30,634 nucleotides of DNA from JBMNQI01 sp050944055 (GTDB taxonomy: Bacteria > Bacillota > Clostridia > Oscillospirales > Oscillospiraceae). The translations under genes were made by a program, and so were the position numbers. Below the pieces are notes generated by a model. That model was not told where the DNA came from. It saw only the letters and a program-made list of their open reading frames with translations, and made no database searches. Numbering within the stretch: position 1 is the stretch's first letter; each line of letters opens with the position of its first letter. This document shows positions 8,342 through 16,092 of this stretch, piece by piece. The stretch lies in contig JBMNQI010000024.1 in NCBI GenBank assembly GCA_050944055.1, positions 1 to 30,634 on the forward strand, written 5' to 3'.

Positions 8342-8406
8342 GATTAATCTCCTTTTCTTGACAATGGCCGGGCCGGACTGAAGGTTCTCAGGCGGCCTGC
8401 GCGAAC

Positions 8407-9018
8407 CTATTTCTCAATATACAGGTCCTTCAGCGGCAGGCGCGGACGCGGCTTTGGGTCTTCGTTCGGGTAGCCGACCGGCATAAGCGCGGTTATCACC
8501 ATCGTGTCCGGCAGGTCCAGCAGCTTTGCCAGCTGCTTTGCTCTGATAAGCTGTATGATGACTGTGCCGAGGCCAAGCTCTACCGCCCTTAGCGCAATAT
8601 TCTCCATTGCCAGAGCTACATTGAGCATTGCGTGCGAGCGGTATCCCATCAGCGCCTCGTGGCTGTCCTCCATCTTGAGCGCGGGATAAGTCTCAAGCGA
8701 ATCGTGGGAGGAAGCCCCGCAGGCAATAAGCTCGCTCAGGCGTTCGCGGGTATTGACATGCGCGTATGAAGTAAGGTCGGCGCAGCAGACGAGCAGGACG
8801 GGCGCTTCCGATATATACTTCTGATCAAAGCTGGCGTCCTGAATTGCCTTTTTAAGCTCCGGATCGCGCACGACGATGAATCTCCAGGGCTGATGGTTCG
8901 TGCCCGAGGGAGCGAGCCTTGCCGCCTCGAGCAGCTCAAGAATATCCTCCTGGGACACAGGGTCGGGCTTATAGCTGCGTATGGCGCGCCGCGCGGCGAT
9001 CGCTTCTTTGACTGTCAT
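8407..9018 (-). CDS. Nitroreductase-family FMN oxidoreductase
   Basis: This is a 203-residue protein of the nitroreductase fold, which binds FMN as a homodimer and reduces nitro compounds, quinones or other substrates with NAD(P)H. The N-terminal signature RRAIRSYKPDPVS and the segment LAPSGTNHQPWRF (about 36-48) form the FMN-binding face. Near residues 147-160, ELGLGTVIIQLI is the usual second FMN segment, and MPVGYPNEDPKPRPR is the C-terminal signature. No cysteine-rich ferredoxin extension is present. Its specific substrate cannot be read from sequence. It lies 29 bases downstream of recR and before purA and is probably cotranscribed with them. Confidence 0.93.
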   Translation of the reverse strand: MTVKEAIAARRAIRSYKPDPVSQEDILELLEAARLAPSGTNHQPWRFIVVRDPELKKAIQDASFDQKYISEAPVLLVCCADLTSYAHVNTRERLSELIACGASSHDSLETYPALKMEDSHEALMGYRSHAMLNVALAMENIALRAVELGLGTVIIQLIRAKQLAKLLDLPDTMVITALMPVGYPNEDPKPRPRLPLKDLYIEK

Positions 9019-9047
9019 AAAACTGCCTCCTTAAACTCGCTTAAAGC

Positions 9048-9650
9048 TTATATGTCTATCCTGCCCTCAAGTGCGCGCAGAAGGGTTGCGCTGTCTGCAA
9101 ACTCAAGGCGGCTGCCGATGGGGATGCCGTACGCCAGGCGTGTGACGCGTATTCCGAGGGGGCGCAGAAGGCGTGAAACATACATCGCCGTAGCCTCGCC
9201 CTCGGTATCCGGGTCGGTCGCCATAATGACCTCCTCGACTCCGCCGCTTTTTACCCTGTCGAGCAGCTCGCGTATGCAGAGATCGTCCGGGCCGACGTGG
9301 TTCATCGGCGAAATAACCCCGTGCAGCACATGATAGCGCCCGAAGAACTCGCCCGAGCGCTCAATGGCGGCTACGTCCTTCGGTTCGGCGACGACGCAGA
9401 TGACCGACGCGTCGCGCTTCGGGCTCTGGCAGACAGGGCAGGTATCCGAATCGGTGAGGTTCTGGCATATGGGGCAGCGCTTAACCGTGCGCTTTGCCTG
9501 GAGTATAGCGTCGGCAAATGCAGCGGCCTCCTCTTCGGGGAGGGAGAGTATATGAAACGCTAGCCTCTGAGCGGTTTTGCGCCCTATTCCGGGGAGACGG
9601 GCAAACTGCTCGGCGAGCTTTTCAAGCGCGTTTGGATAATATGAGGGCAT
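9048..9650 (-). CDS. recR: Recombination mediator RecR
   Basis: RecR acts with RecF/RecO to load RecA on single-stranded gaps. The protein is 200 residues, the usual size. An N-terminal helix-hairpin-helix contains LPGIGRKTAQRLAFH. A four-cysteine zinc finger uses Cys59, Cys62, Cys71 and Cys74. A Toprim domain starts at ICVVAEPKDVAAIE, and a C-terminal segment contains ATDPDTEGEATAMY and LAYGIPIG. The start at 9650 gives the family-standard N-terminus (MPSYYPNALEKL) and sits 13 bases from AAAGGA; the in-frame ATG at 9662 is only one base from that site. The rpe gene ends 47 bases upstream. No dnaX gene, recR's common neighbour, is visible here. Confidence 0.96.
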   Translation of the reverse strand: MPSYYPNALEKLAEQFARLPGIGRKTAQRLAFHILSLPEEEAAAFADAILQAKRTVKRCPICQNLTDSDTCPVCQSPKRDASVICVVAEPKDVAAIERSGEFFGRYHVLHGVISPMNHVGPDDLCIRELLDRVKSGGVEEVIMATDPDTEGEATAMYVSRLLRPLGIRVTRLAYGIPIGSRLEFADSATLLRALEGRIDI

Positions 9651-9697
9651 AACTGCTGCCATTCCTTTCAAAATACGGGATATATGACGCTGCTGGC

Positions 9698-10354
9698 TCA
9701 AACCGGCCTTCGGAGAGCCTCGACAAATTTCGATATGTCCGGCGAGCCGAAAAAGGCGCTGCCGGCGACAAGCACGTTTGCGCCGGCTTTTTTTACAAGC
9801 TGCGCCGTCTCAGCGTTTATGCCGCCGTCGACCTCAAGCTCCGTGCCCGGAAAATCTGCGTCTATGGCGTCTCTGATCGCCCGTATCTTCGGAAGCATAT
9901 CGGCCATGAAGCTCTGGCCCCCGAAGCCGGGCTCCACAGTCATGACGAGCACCAGGTCGCAAAGTGGCAGGAGCGGAAAAACCGAGTCCGCGGGCGTCCC
10001 GGGCTTTATAGACAGGCCCGGGCGGCAGCCGGACGATCTGATAAGGCGCAGGCTTTCCATTATATTTTCCTCCGTGTCGGCTTCAAGGTGCACGGTGATA
10101 ATATCCGAGCCTGCCTTTTGAAAATCGGCTATATAACGTATCGGGCGGTCTATCATCAGATGCACGTCCAGCGTAAGCTCCGTAACGCGGCGCAGGGCCT
10201 TGACCACAGGCGCGCCTATGGTGATATTGGGGACGAAATTCCCGTCCATAACGTCTACGTGGATGTATTCGACTCCATGATAAGCGGCCTTTTTTATATC
10301 GCGTTCCAGATTGGCGAAGTCGGCGGATAAAATGGAGGGGGAAATTTTTATCAT
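9698..10354 (-). CDS. rpe: Ribulose-phosphate 3-epimerase
   Basis: It interconverts ribulose 5-phosphate and xylulose 5-phosphate in the pentose phosphate pathway. The 218-residue TIM-barrel protein is full length. The family opening ISPSILSADFANL is present. The metal ligands His32, Asp34 (IHVDVMDGNFVPN), His65 (VHLMI) and Asp176 (EVDGGIN) are all in place. The phosphate-binding loop near the end reads VLVAGSAFFG. The start has GGAGG eight bases upstream. It is the second gene in the ilvA-rpe-recR-nitroreductase-purA minus-strand series, although hairpins separate it from ilvA and may reduce readthrough. It is not next to rsgA, its frequent partner in Bacillota. Confidence 0.97.
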   Translation of the reverse strand: MIKISPSILSADFANLERDIKKAAYHGVEYIHVDVMDGNFVPNITIGAPVVKALRRVTELTLDVHLMIDRPIRYIADFQKAGSDIITVHLEADTEENIMESLRLIRSSGCRPGLSIKPGTPADSVFPLLPLCDLVLVMTVEPGFGGQSFMADMLPKIRAIRDAIDADFPGTELEVDGGINAETAQLVKKAGANVLVAGSAFFGSPDISKFVEALRRPV

Positions 10355-10421
10355 TTGTTCATCCTCCGGCGATATGTTGAACGGACGTCACCGAGGCGAC
10401 TGTATGTTCATAAAATCTACT

Positions 10422-10456
10422 GAACGGTGGAAGCGGCCGGCGCCGCCGCTCCGTTC
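10422..10456. repeat. GC-rich inverted repeat between ilvA and rpe
   Basis: GAACGG (10422-10427) pairs with CCGTTC (10451-10456), and AGCGGC (10432-10437) pairs with GCCGCT (10445-10450), leaving a four-base bulge on one side. Total pairing is 12 base pairs around a 7-base loop. There is no adjacent U tract on the minus strand. It could be an mRNA-processing or attenuation structure between two same-strand genes. Confidence 0.5.
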
Positions 10457-10464
10457 TTAATATA

Positions 10465-10490
10465 GGGGGCGGGGTTCAGGCTTCGCCCCC
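10465..10490. terminator. Hairpin downstream of ilvA, possible terminator
   Basis: GGGGGCG (10465-10471) pairs with CGCCCCC (10484-10490). It lies 44 bases past the ilvA stop on the minus strand. The better T run (GGGTTTTTATA) lies on the ilvA side, that is, downstream on the plus strand, so as a minus-strand terminator it is atypical. Confidence 0.4.
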
Positions 10491-10533
10491 GCTGGGTTTT
10501 TATATAGGACAGCAAAGGCTCCGCGATTAACCG

Positions 10534-11754
10534 TTACATGAGGCTCCCGTCCGACATTACGAGCTTTACATCGTAGCCCTTATCCCGCATAGCCTGCATA
10601 ATGGTTTCCTTGTGCGCGTGCCCGTCCGCCTCAAGCGTAACTCGCAGCTCGACGGCCTGCAGGCGGTTTATGCTGACGAACTGGTTATGCTCGAGCTTTA
10701 TTATATTGCCGTGCTGTTCGGCAACAACGGAGGCGACTCTCAACAGCTCCCCGGGACGGTCCGGAAGCTGGACGGAGAAGGTGAAAACCCTTCCGCGCCT
10801 TATAAGCCCGTGCTGGACAAGCGAAGACATGGTAATAACGTCCATGTTGCCGCCCGACAGGATGGATACGACGTTTTTGTTTTTGCAGTCGATGCGGTTG
10901 AGGGCGGCGACGGAGAGAAGGCCGGCGTTCTCGACTATCATCTTATGCTTTTCCATAACGTCGAGAAAAGCGTCGACAAGCTCGTCGTCGTCTATTGTGA
11001 TAATATCGTCTATATTATCGCGTATATACGGGAAAATAAGGTCTCCGGCGGTTTTCACGGCAACGCCGTCGGCTATGGTGTTGACATACGGCAGCGTGAC
11101 GACGCCGCCGTTTTCAATTGCCGCGCGCATGCAGGCCGCGCCCGCGGGCTCAACGCCGATGACTTTTACGTTCGGATTGAGCAGCTTTGCAAGAGTCGAG
11201 ACGCCCGCGGCGAGCCCCCCGCCTCCAATGGGAATAAGTATAATATCGACATCGGGCAGATCCTTGAAGATTTCGTATGCGATAGTGCCCTGGCCCGTGG
11301 CGACCTCAAGGTCGTTGAAGGGATGCACAAAAGTTAATCCTTCTTTTTCCGCCAGGTCCATCGCCACTACGCTGCATTCGTCGAAGGTATTCCCCTCCAG
11401 AATGACATTCGCGCCCAGGTCCTTTGTATTGTTGACCTTGACAAGAGGAGTTGTGGTGGGCATGACGATAGTCGACCTGCAGTTCCATTGCCGGGCCGCG
11501 TAAGCAACGCCCTGCGCATGGTTTCCCGCGGAAGCGGTAATAAGCCCCCGCGCGCGGGACACCTCGTCCATACGGGATATCTTGTAGCATGCGCCCCGGA
11601 CCTTGTAGGCTCCCGTAACCTGAAGGTTTTCAGGCTTTAAGTAGATATTGCCCCCGGTCGCCGACGAAAAATAACTGCTGTAAACAAGGCGGGTTTCCAG
11701 CAAAATACTTGAGAGCACACCGCGAGCTTCTTTAAAATCCGCAAGGGTCATCAT
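10534..11754 (-). CDS. ilvA: Threonine ammonia-lyase (threonine dehydratase) with C-terminal ACT domain
   Basis: It converts threonine to 2-oxobutanoate and ammonia, feeding isoleucine synthesis or threonine catabolism. The protein has 406 residues. Lys51 in TGAYKVRGA is the pyridoxal phosphate lysine, SAGNHAQGVA is the substrate loop, and IGGGGLAAG (about 176-184) binds the cofactor phosphate. From about residue 325 there is one ACT-type regulatory domain (FSVQLPDRPGELLRVASVV). A single short ACT domain at about 400 residues is the layout of the clostridial/TdcB-like form, not the 510-residue two-ACT biosynthetic enzyme. GGAG lies ten bases before the first ATG; a second ATG follows at 11751. 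A strong promoter sits 43 bases upstream with a short leader, so no T-box or leader-peptide control is apparent. Confidence 0.95.
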   Translation of the reverse strand: MMTLADFKEARGVLSSILLETRLVYSSYFSSATGGNIYLKPENLQVTGAYKVRGACYKISRMDEVSRARGLITASAGNHAQGVAYAARQWNCRSTIVMPTTTPLVKVNNTKDLGANVILEGNTFDECSVVAMDLAEKEGLTFVHPFNDLEVATGQGTIAYEIFKDLPDVDIILIPIGGGGLAAGVSTLAKLLNPNVKVIGVEPAGAACMRAAIENGGVVTLPYVNTIADGVAVKTAGDLIFPYIRDNIDDIITIDDDELVDAFLDVMEKHKMIVENAGLLSVAALNRIDCKNKNVVSILSGGNMDVITMSSLVQHGLIRRGRVFTFSVQLPDRPGELLRVASVVAEQHGNIIKLEHNQFVSINRLQAVELRVTLEADGHAHKETIMQAMRDKGYDVKLVMSDGSLM

Positions 11755-11796
11755 TGTATTATTTCTCCATTCAAAATAGTCACGCCATATTAGAAT

Positions 11797-11825
11797 ATAA
11801 TAGTAAAAACAATCTGCATTGTCAA
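11797..11825 (-). promoter_or_regulatory. Sigma-A-type promoter of ilvA
   Basis: On the minus strand a perfect TTGACA (11820-11825) is followed after exactly 17 bases by TATTAT (11797-11802, five of six matches). Transcription would start near 11790, about 36 bases before the ilvA ATG. Confidence 0.82.
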
Positions 11826-11867
11826 TTTAATTTTAGTGTCCGCTCCCGAAGCTCTGATTTATTAACA

Positions 11868-11896
11868 TTGACGCCAAAGATGATACAGAGTATAAT
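11868..11896 (+). promoter_or_regulatory. Sigma-A-type promoter of xpaC-telA-lemA-TPM operon
   Basis: TTGACG (11868-11873) and a perfect TATAAT (11891-11896) are separated by 17 bases, with a start expected near 11903. The leader of about 80 bases contains a small hairpin, CCTGT/ACAGG, at 11920-11934. Confidence 0.85.
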
Positions 11897-11982
11897 AAAT
11901 ACAATTGATGTATAATTTTCCTGTGCCCGACAGGCAGAGATTTAGAAGCCTGCACTGCACAACATAAACTGAGGTGATGTCC

Positions 11983-12603
11983 TTGAAGGAGATAAGAGTC
12001 CGTTCGCCGATTCCCGTATTAGGAGCGGCGCTTGTATGGGTAGTCTGGGCCTTGTTTCTGCCGCTGCACAGGCTCTGGCAGATTCTCATAGTCGCGCTTA
12101 TTTCCGCAGCCGCTTACTATCTGCTTCAAAGGCGCTTTCCGGGAAAAATTGAAATGGTCGAGGAGAAGGTCCGGAAAACGGGAGACGAGCTTGTCGACTC
12201 ACTGCTGGCCGAGAAGAAGACCTATTTAGACGAGCTCCGCGCGCTCAACGACCGTATAAAGGACGAAAAGATCTCATCCCAGATAAACCGCATGGAAGCA
12301 GCGCTCGGAAAGATACTTGATTTTGTGGCGGAGGATACGAAAAAAGCGCCTCAGATACGCAGATTCATGAATTATTATCTCCCGACATCCTTAAAACTCC
12401 TTCGCTCATATGACCGCGCGGCCTCTCAGGGTGTTGAAGGGGAGAATATCAGGAATACTATGAGGAGCGTCGAGAACATAATGGAGACCGTATGCCTGGC
12501 GTTTGAGAGGCAGCTGGACAGTTTGTTTGCAGACGAAGCGCTGGACATTTCGACAGATATAGTAGTTTTGGAGGGAATGCTCTCCAAGGAGGGGCTTAAG
12601 TGA
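11983..12603 (+). CDS. XpaC-family protein (5-bromo-4-chloroindolyl phosphate hydrolysis family)
   Basis: This protein of about 206 residues has two close hydrophobic segments near the N-terminus (roughly 9-40), then a long, charged, mostly helical cytoplasmic part. The region from RRFMNYYLPTSLKLLRSYDR to the end is the hallmark of the XpaC family, which neighbours TelA in many Bacillota. The biochemical role is unknown; the family name comes from an indicator-dye phenotype. A near-perfect ribosome binding site (GAGGTGA, 11971-11977) overlaps the in-frame GTG at 11974 and ATG at 11977. The TTG at 11983 is therefore the best-spaced start; an ATG start would add two residues. The stop lies 33 bases before the telA-like gene. 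Confidence 0.9.
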   Translation: MKEIRVRSPIPVLGAALVWVVWALFLPLHRLWQILIVALISAAAYYLLQRRFPGKIEMVEEKVRKTGDELVDSLLAEKKTYLDELRALNDRIKDEKISSQINRMEAALGKILDFVAEDTKKAPQIRRFMNYYLPTSLKLLRSYDRAASQGVEGENIRNTMRSVENIMETVCLAFERQLDSLFADEALDISTDIVVLEGMLSKEGLK

Positions 12604-12636
12604 GGAATGCATCCTCAATTTTAAGGAGGAACAAAA

Positions 12637-13782
12637 ATGGATGAAAACAAAATCCCCGAACTTACTTTGACGCCTGAAATCAGTCTTGAAAATATCCCGG
12701 CACTAGAGCAGAAGGAGGCGGCTCCGATAGAAAAGGGAGACATATCGCTTACTCCCGAGGAGCAGGCCGTAGTCGACAGCTTCGCGAAAAAAATAGATAT
12801 TACGGATGCGAACCTGGTTTTGCAGTACGGAGCCGGGGCGCAGAAGAATATAGCGGATTTTTCGCAGTCCGCGCTGGAAAACGTGCGCACGAAGGACCTG
12901 GGCGAGGTAGGCAGCATGATAACCGGGCTTGTGACGGAGCTCCGGGGCTTCACGGATGACGAGAAGAAGGGCGGCCTTCTGGGATTTTTCACAAAGCAGA
13001 GAAACAAGATTGCGGCAATCAAAGCTAAGTATGATAAGGCGGAGGTCAACGTCGACCGCATCTGCCAGGAGCTTGAGAAGCATCAGGTCACGCTGCTTAA
13101 GGATATCGCAATCCTTGACAAGATGTATGAAATGAACCTCAACTATTTTAAGCAGCTGAACATGTATATCATGGCGGGCAGGAAGAAGCTGGACGAGGTA
13201 AAAAACGAGGTCATGCCCGCTTTGGAAGCCAAGGCGAAGCAGTCGGGCCTTCCCGAGGACGCGCAGGCGGTCAACGATATGCGCAATATGCTCAACCGCT
13301 TTGAAAAGAAGATACACGATCTGGAGCTGACTCGTGTCGTCTCAATCCAGATGGCGCCGCAGGTGCGCATGGTGCAAAACAGCGATAGCTTAATGGTCGA
13401 GAAGATACAGTCCACGCTTGTAAACACCATCCCTCTCTGGAAGAGCCAGATGGTGCTCGCTCTCGGCATGGCGAATTCCCGCGAAGCTCTTGAGTCGCAG
13501 CGGGCGGTTACGAATATGACTAATGAACTGCTTAGAAAGAACGCCGACGCCCTGAAGCTTGGAACGCTGGAAACCGCGAAGGAATCTGAACGCGGCATAG
13601 TCGATATCGAGACCCTCAAATATACAAACCAGCAGATTATAGACACGCTCAACGAGGTTCTGGCCATACAGCAGGAAGGAAGCGCAAAGCGCCGTGAGGC
13701 CGAGGCCGAACTCGGGCGTATTGAGGGCGAGCTTAAACAGAAGCTTCTTGAAATCAACACCGGAAAAGGTAACGTGCAATGA
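12637..13782 (+). CDS. Toxic anion resistance protein, TelA/KlaA family
   Basis: This is a 381-residue soluble, alpha-helical protein of the TelA family. Its homologues were first linked to tellurite resistance and are commonly found with XpaC. The body has the family segments DEKKGGLLGFFTKQRNK, AKYDKAEVNVDRICQELEKH, IPLWKSQMVLALG and a C-terminal coiled coil rich in Glu, Lys and Arg. No signal peptide or membrane segment is seen. AAGGAGG lies seven bases before the ATG. Its stop overlaps the following start in an ATGA arrangement (13779-13782), so translation is coupled. Tellurite itself is an unlikely natural challenge; a role in envelope or phage/bacteriocin stress is the more common reading of this family. 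Confidence 0.94.
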   Translation: MDENKIPELTLTPEISLENIPALEQKEAAPIEKGDISLTPEEQAVVDSFAKKIDITDANLVLQYGAGAQKNIADFSQSALENVRTKDLGEVGSMITGLVTELRGFTDDEKKGGLLGFFTKQRNKIAAIKAKYDKAEVNVDRICQELEKHQVTLLKDIAILDKMYEMNLNYFKQLNMYIMAGRKKLDEVKNEVMPALEAKAKQSGLPEDAQAVNDMRNMLNRFEKKIHDLELTRVVSIQMAPQVRMVQNSDSLMVEKIQSTLVNTIPLWKSQMVLALGMANSREALESQRAVTNMTNELLRKNADALKLGTLETAKESERGIVDIETLKYTNQQIIDTLNEVLAIQQEGSAKRREAEAELGRIEGELKQKLLEINTGKGNVQ

Positions 13783-14327
13783 AATCCGAAATGCAGACGA
13801 AACAGCCCGTTGCGGCATGGGTCATACTTGTGGTTGCAGCAGTGCTTTGCATTATATTCGGAGGCGGGCGTTCGCTGAAAAACGAGAGAAGCAGGATTGA
13901 GGACGTATTTTATAACGGCGTCAAGGGCGACGGTATTTCAATAGCCGGCGATATGAATAAGCGGGCGACGGTTGCCGAGAAGCTCGCCTCGCTCGCTGAC
14001 AACTACGGCGTTGCCACACAGGCGCTTGAGAGCGCGATAAAAAGCTGTAAAGAATCCGGCGGCCCTTCCGAGCTCGCCGAAGGCAACGCAGCGCTTGAAA
14101 AGGCAGTGTTCTCCGTCTACAACGCCCTAGCTAACGCCGATTTGACCAAAGCCGACCAAAAGAGCGCCCGCAGCCTGTACGACGAGTTCAATTCCCGCGG
14201 AAATACGATGAAAAACGACGGGTATAACGCGCTCGCCGAGAAGTTTAATACAAAGACCATCAGGGAGTTTCCGGCAGGTATTATTGCGAGAATCCGGAGG
14301 ATTAAACCCCTGGCCCTTTTCAGATAA
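13779..14327 (+). CDS. LemA-like membrane-anchored protein
   Basis: This 182-residue protein has one N-terminal membrane helix (about 12-30) and a helical extracellular or cytoplasmic bundle. The ending YNALAEKFNTKTIREFPAG followed by IKPLALF reproduces the C-terminal LemA signature. The canonical LemA motif after the helix (RRxDLIPNLV-like) is altered to NKRATVAEKLASLAD, so it is a divergent member. The start codon overlaps the telA-like stop by four bases. LemA genes are typically followed by a TPM-domain gene, as here. In the family, LemA-TPM pairs are associated with membrane or stress functions that are not well defined. Confidence 0.85.
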   Translation: MKSEMQTKQPVAAWVILVVAAVLCIIFGGGRSLKNERSRIEDVFYNGVKGDGISIAGDMNKRATVAEKLASLADNYGVATQALESAIKSCKESGGPSELAEGNAALEKAVFSVYNALANADLTKADQKSARSLYDEFNSRGNTMKNDGYNALAEKFNTKTIREFPAGIIARIRRIKPLALFR

Positions 14328-14356
14328 TGTTTAAAACAGACGTAGGGGACGGCATA

Positions 14357-15274
14357 ATGAAAAAAGCACTGTCGCTGTTATTTATTATATATCTGGTTTG
14401 CGCGCTTTGCGCCCCCGCGCTTGCGCTGGAAGTCGTCTCGCCGACGCCGGAAGGATATTACGCCGATTATGCGCACGTCCTGTCCGAAGAGACAAAGGAG
14501 ATGATACTCTCAAAAGGAGCGGCGCTAGACCAGGCAAACGGGGCTCAGATAGTAGTAGTTACGTTAAACGAGGTTTCCGGAGACCTTGGGGATTATGCCT
14601 ACCAGCTGTTTAACGAGTGGGGGATCGGCGATAAGGATAAAAACAACGGGTTATTAATACTTATTTCCGTCGGTGACGGCCACTATTGGGTGACTTTGGG
14701 CACGGGAGTTGAGGACCGTATCCCAACGGAGCAGTTAAGCGACCTGTTTTCCGACTATTTCGACGGTTTTTTTGACGAAGGGGATTACGACGAAGCCGTA
14801 GCGGCTATCTATCCCCGGCTGTGCGAGATTTTCACGGAGGCTTACGGTACTTCCGGCAGCTCCGGCAGCACAAATGATTTCGATTGGGACGGATACTACG
14901 ACCCTTACCCGGGATATAACAGTTACAGCTACGGGTTTTCCTTCATCGGGGCGATTGTGCCGATAATCTTCATAGTACTATTAATCGTTATAATAATATC
15001 CATTATCGGCGGCCGCGGGGGACGCGGAGGAGGCGGGGGAGGAGGGCGCTCGTTTTTCTTCTTCGGCCTGCCGCTGTTCCGCGGATATTACCGCCCGCCA
15101 GGCATGTGGGGGCCTCCGCCTGCGCGCGGGCCCAGGCCGGGGAAGCCGCCCGGAGGCTTCGGCGGCTTTGGAGGCTTCGGCGGGGGCCGCTCCGGAGGCT
15201 TCGGCGGAGGCCACTCAGGCGGCTTCGGCGGCTTCGGAGGCGGCGGGAGCCGCGGCGGAGGATTCGGACGATAA
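14357..15274 (+). CDS. TPM-domain (YgcG-like) secreted/membrane protein with Gly-rich tail
   Basis: This 305-residue protein has a signal peptide (about 1-24, MKKALSLL...APALA), then a TPM_phosphatase domain (about 30-155) with YYADYAHVLSEETK, GAQIVVVTLNEV, KDKNNGLLILIS and VTLGTGVED. A membrane helix follows at about 196-217. The last 85 residues are a Gly/Phe/Pro/Arg-rich low-complexity tail made of GGFGG-like units. This layout is standard for YgcG-type proteins paired with LemA. The start at 14357 has AGGGG nine bases upstream; an earlier ATG at 14327 overlaps the lemA-like stop and would add a poor leader. It is the last gene of the operon. Confidence 0.92.
   Translation: MKKALSLLFIIYLVCALCAPALALEVVSPTPEGYYADYAHVLSEETKEMILSKGAALDQANGAQIVVVTLNEVSGDLGDYAYQLFNEWGIGDKDKNNGLLILISVGDGHYWVTLGTGVEDRIPTEQLSDLFSDYFDGFFDEGDYDEAVAAIYPRLCEIFTEAYGTSGSSGSTNDFDWDGYYDPYPGYNSYSYGFSFIGAIVPIIFIVLLIVIIISIIGGRGGRGGGGGGGRSFFFFGLPLFRGYYRPPGMWGPPPARGPRPGKPPGGFGGFGGFGGGRSGGFGGGHSGGFGGFGGGGSRGGGFGR
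15150..15270 (+). repeat. Low-complexity GGC/TTC tandem-like repeats encoding Gly-Phe tail
   Basis: Irregular repetition of GGAGGCTTCGGC-type units encodes GGFGG runs at the end of the TPM gene. It is coding low complexity that may be prone to slippage. Confidence 0.8.
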
Positions 15275-15280
15275 AAAAAC

Positions 15281-15308
15281 TCGGGGCGGTGCGTCTGCAT
15301 CGCCCCGA
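15281..15308. terminator. Hairpin just after TPM gene
   Basis: TCGGGGCG (15281-15288) pairs perfectly with CGCCCCGA (15301-15308). It starts seven bases after the stop codon. There is no T run on the plus strand, while an A run precedes it, so as a plus-strand terminator it is incomplete. Confidence 0.5.
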
Positions 15309-15466
15309 TATTGTGTGCTGCCTAACGCGGCCGATCATAAAAAATAGACTAGTCGCAACTGCGCTGCGCGGCGTAAATATGAGTATAGAAAAAGCCGTAC
15401 CTGAAAGGGAGTTCGGCTTAGGGATTTTTGGAAGCCGTCGAATTGCATATTGTGAACGGTTTTAAG
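15309..15466. other. Intergenic stretch without a convincing gene
   Basis: Between the two hairpins downstream of the TPM gene there is only a 28-codon frame (15378-15465) with no ribosome binding site, ending just before the next hairpin. It could be a decayed remnant; I see no recognisable feature. Confidence 0.4.
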
Positions 15467-15515
15467 AAAGGACGCCGACGGTTGTTCAGCGGCGTCCTTT
15501 TGCTACTATTTTTTT
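15467..15515 (+). terminator. Rho-independent terminator
   Basis: An 11-base-pair perfect stem (AAAGGACGCCG with CGGCGTCCTTT) and a 12-base loop are followed by TTGCTACTATTTTTTT. It closes the upstream operon and insulates the AT-rich gene that follows. Confidence 0.85.
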
Positions 15516-15523
15516 AATGCCTA

Positions 15524-15552
15524 TTGCAATAATACGGATAATTTCATATATT
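15524..15552 (+). promoter_or_regulatory. Probable promoter of SRPBCC gene
   Basis: TTGCAA (15524-15529, four of six) and TATATT (15547-15552, five of six) are 17 bases apart. The expected start is near 15559, 35 bases before the ATG. Confidence 0.6.
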
Positions 15553-15593
15553 AGAGTTAGCTTCAAAATATTACCATTAATCCGGGAGACATT

Positions 15594-16052
15594 ATGAAAA
15601 AGTATCAGCTTTTTAGAGAAAACATATTTACCGAAGCTATAATTAATGCGAGTTCGGCAAGAGTATGGAGTATAATAACGGACTTTGATCAATATGAGGC
15701 TTGGAGTATTCCGATTTTGATTTCGGGGAAATGCGTTAAAGGAACACGTTTGAAAATTCAGGCCAATGTCCCCGGAAGAAAACCCACAGTTTTTAATGGC
15801 CGTTTATTGGCCTGCCGCGAAATGGAAAAGCTCGAATGGAAAGGGTACACAATTGCGCCGTTTATCTTTACCGGTCTGCATAGTTTTGAGATAATCCCGT
15901 TAAATGACAATCAGGTTAAGTTTGTTAATAAGGAGTCCTTCTCAGGTTTAGCTATACCTTTCTTGAAAAAGAATCTCCTTAGAACTAAAATTAAAGACTT
16001 TCATAATGATACGAACCTTGCAATCAAGAGAATCTCTGAGCTCGTTAGCTAA
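15594..16052 (+). CDS. SRPBCC-superfamily (START-like / polyketide cyclase-type) protein
   Basis: This is a 152-residue protein with the SRPBCC pattern. The opening strand and helix read INASSARVWSIITDFDQYEAW, a central strand pair includes GTRLKIQAN and PTVFNGRLL, and the C-terminal helix runs about 125-150. Such proteins bind hydrophobic ligands in a deep pocket; the ligand here is unknown. No signal peptide or membrane helix is present. GGGAG lies five bases before the ATG. The gene is noticeably richer in A and T than its neighbours, has its own promoter, and is bracketed by terminators, so it is a single-gene unit, possibly acquired. Confidence 0.82.
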   Translation: MKKYQLFRENIFTEAIINASSARVWSIITDFDQYEAWSIPILISGKCVKGTRLKIQANVPGRKPTVFNGRLLACREMEKLEWKGYTIAPFIFTGLHSFEIIPLNDNQVKFVNKESFSGLAIPFLKKNLLRTKIKDFHNDTNLAIKRISELVS

Positions 16053-16092
16053 GATTGGATTTGACCTGCTCCTTTTGCGAACCAAATTAACC

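Noticed and set aside
8342..8406. Purine riboswitch upstream of purA
   Set aside because: The 65-base gap holds only a ribosome binding site; no conserved purine-aptamer loops are visible. The same holds upstream of purL, where there is no gap.
10601..11503. 300-codon plus-strand frame opposite ilvA
   Set aside because: It is antisense to a clear threonine ammonia-lyase, its translation is Ser/Thr-rich low-quality sequence with no domain, and it lacks a ribosome binding site.
11755..11796. T-box or leader-peptide attenuator for ilvA
   Set aside because: The leader from the predicted start to the ATG is only about 36 bases, too short for a T-box or attenuator.
12703..13317. 204-codon minus-strand frame opposite the telA-like gene
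   Set aside because: Shadow frame; the plus-strand gene has a strong ribosome binding site, family motifs and operon context.
15378..15465. 28-codon frame after the TPM gene
   Set aside because: No ribosome binding site and no recognisable sequence; noted only as a possible remnant.
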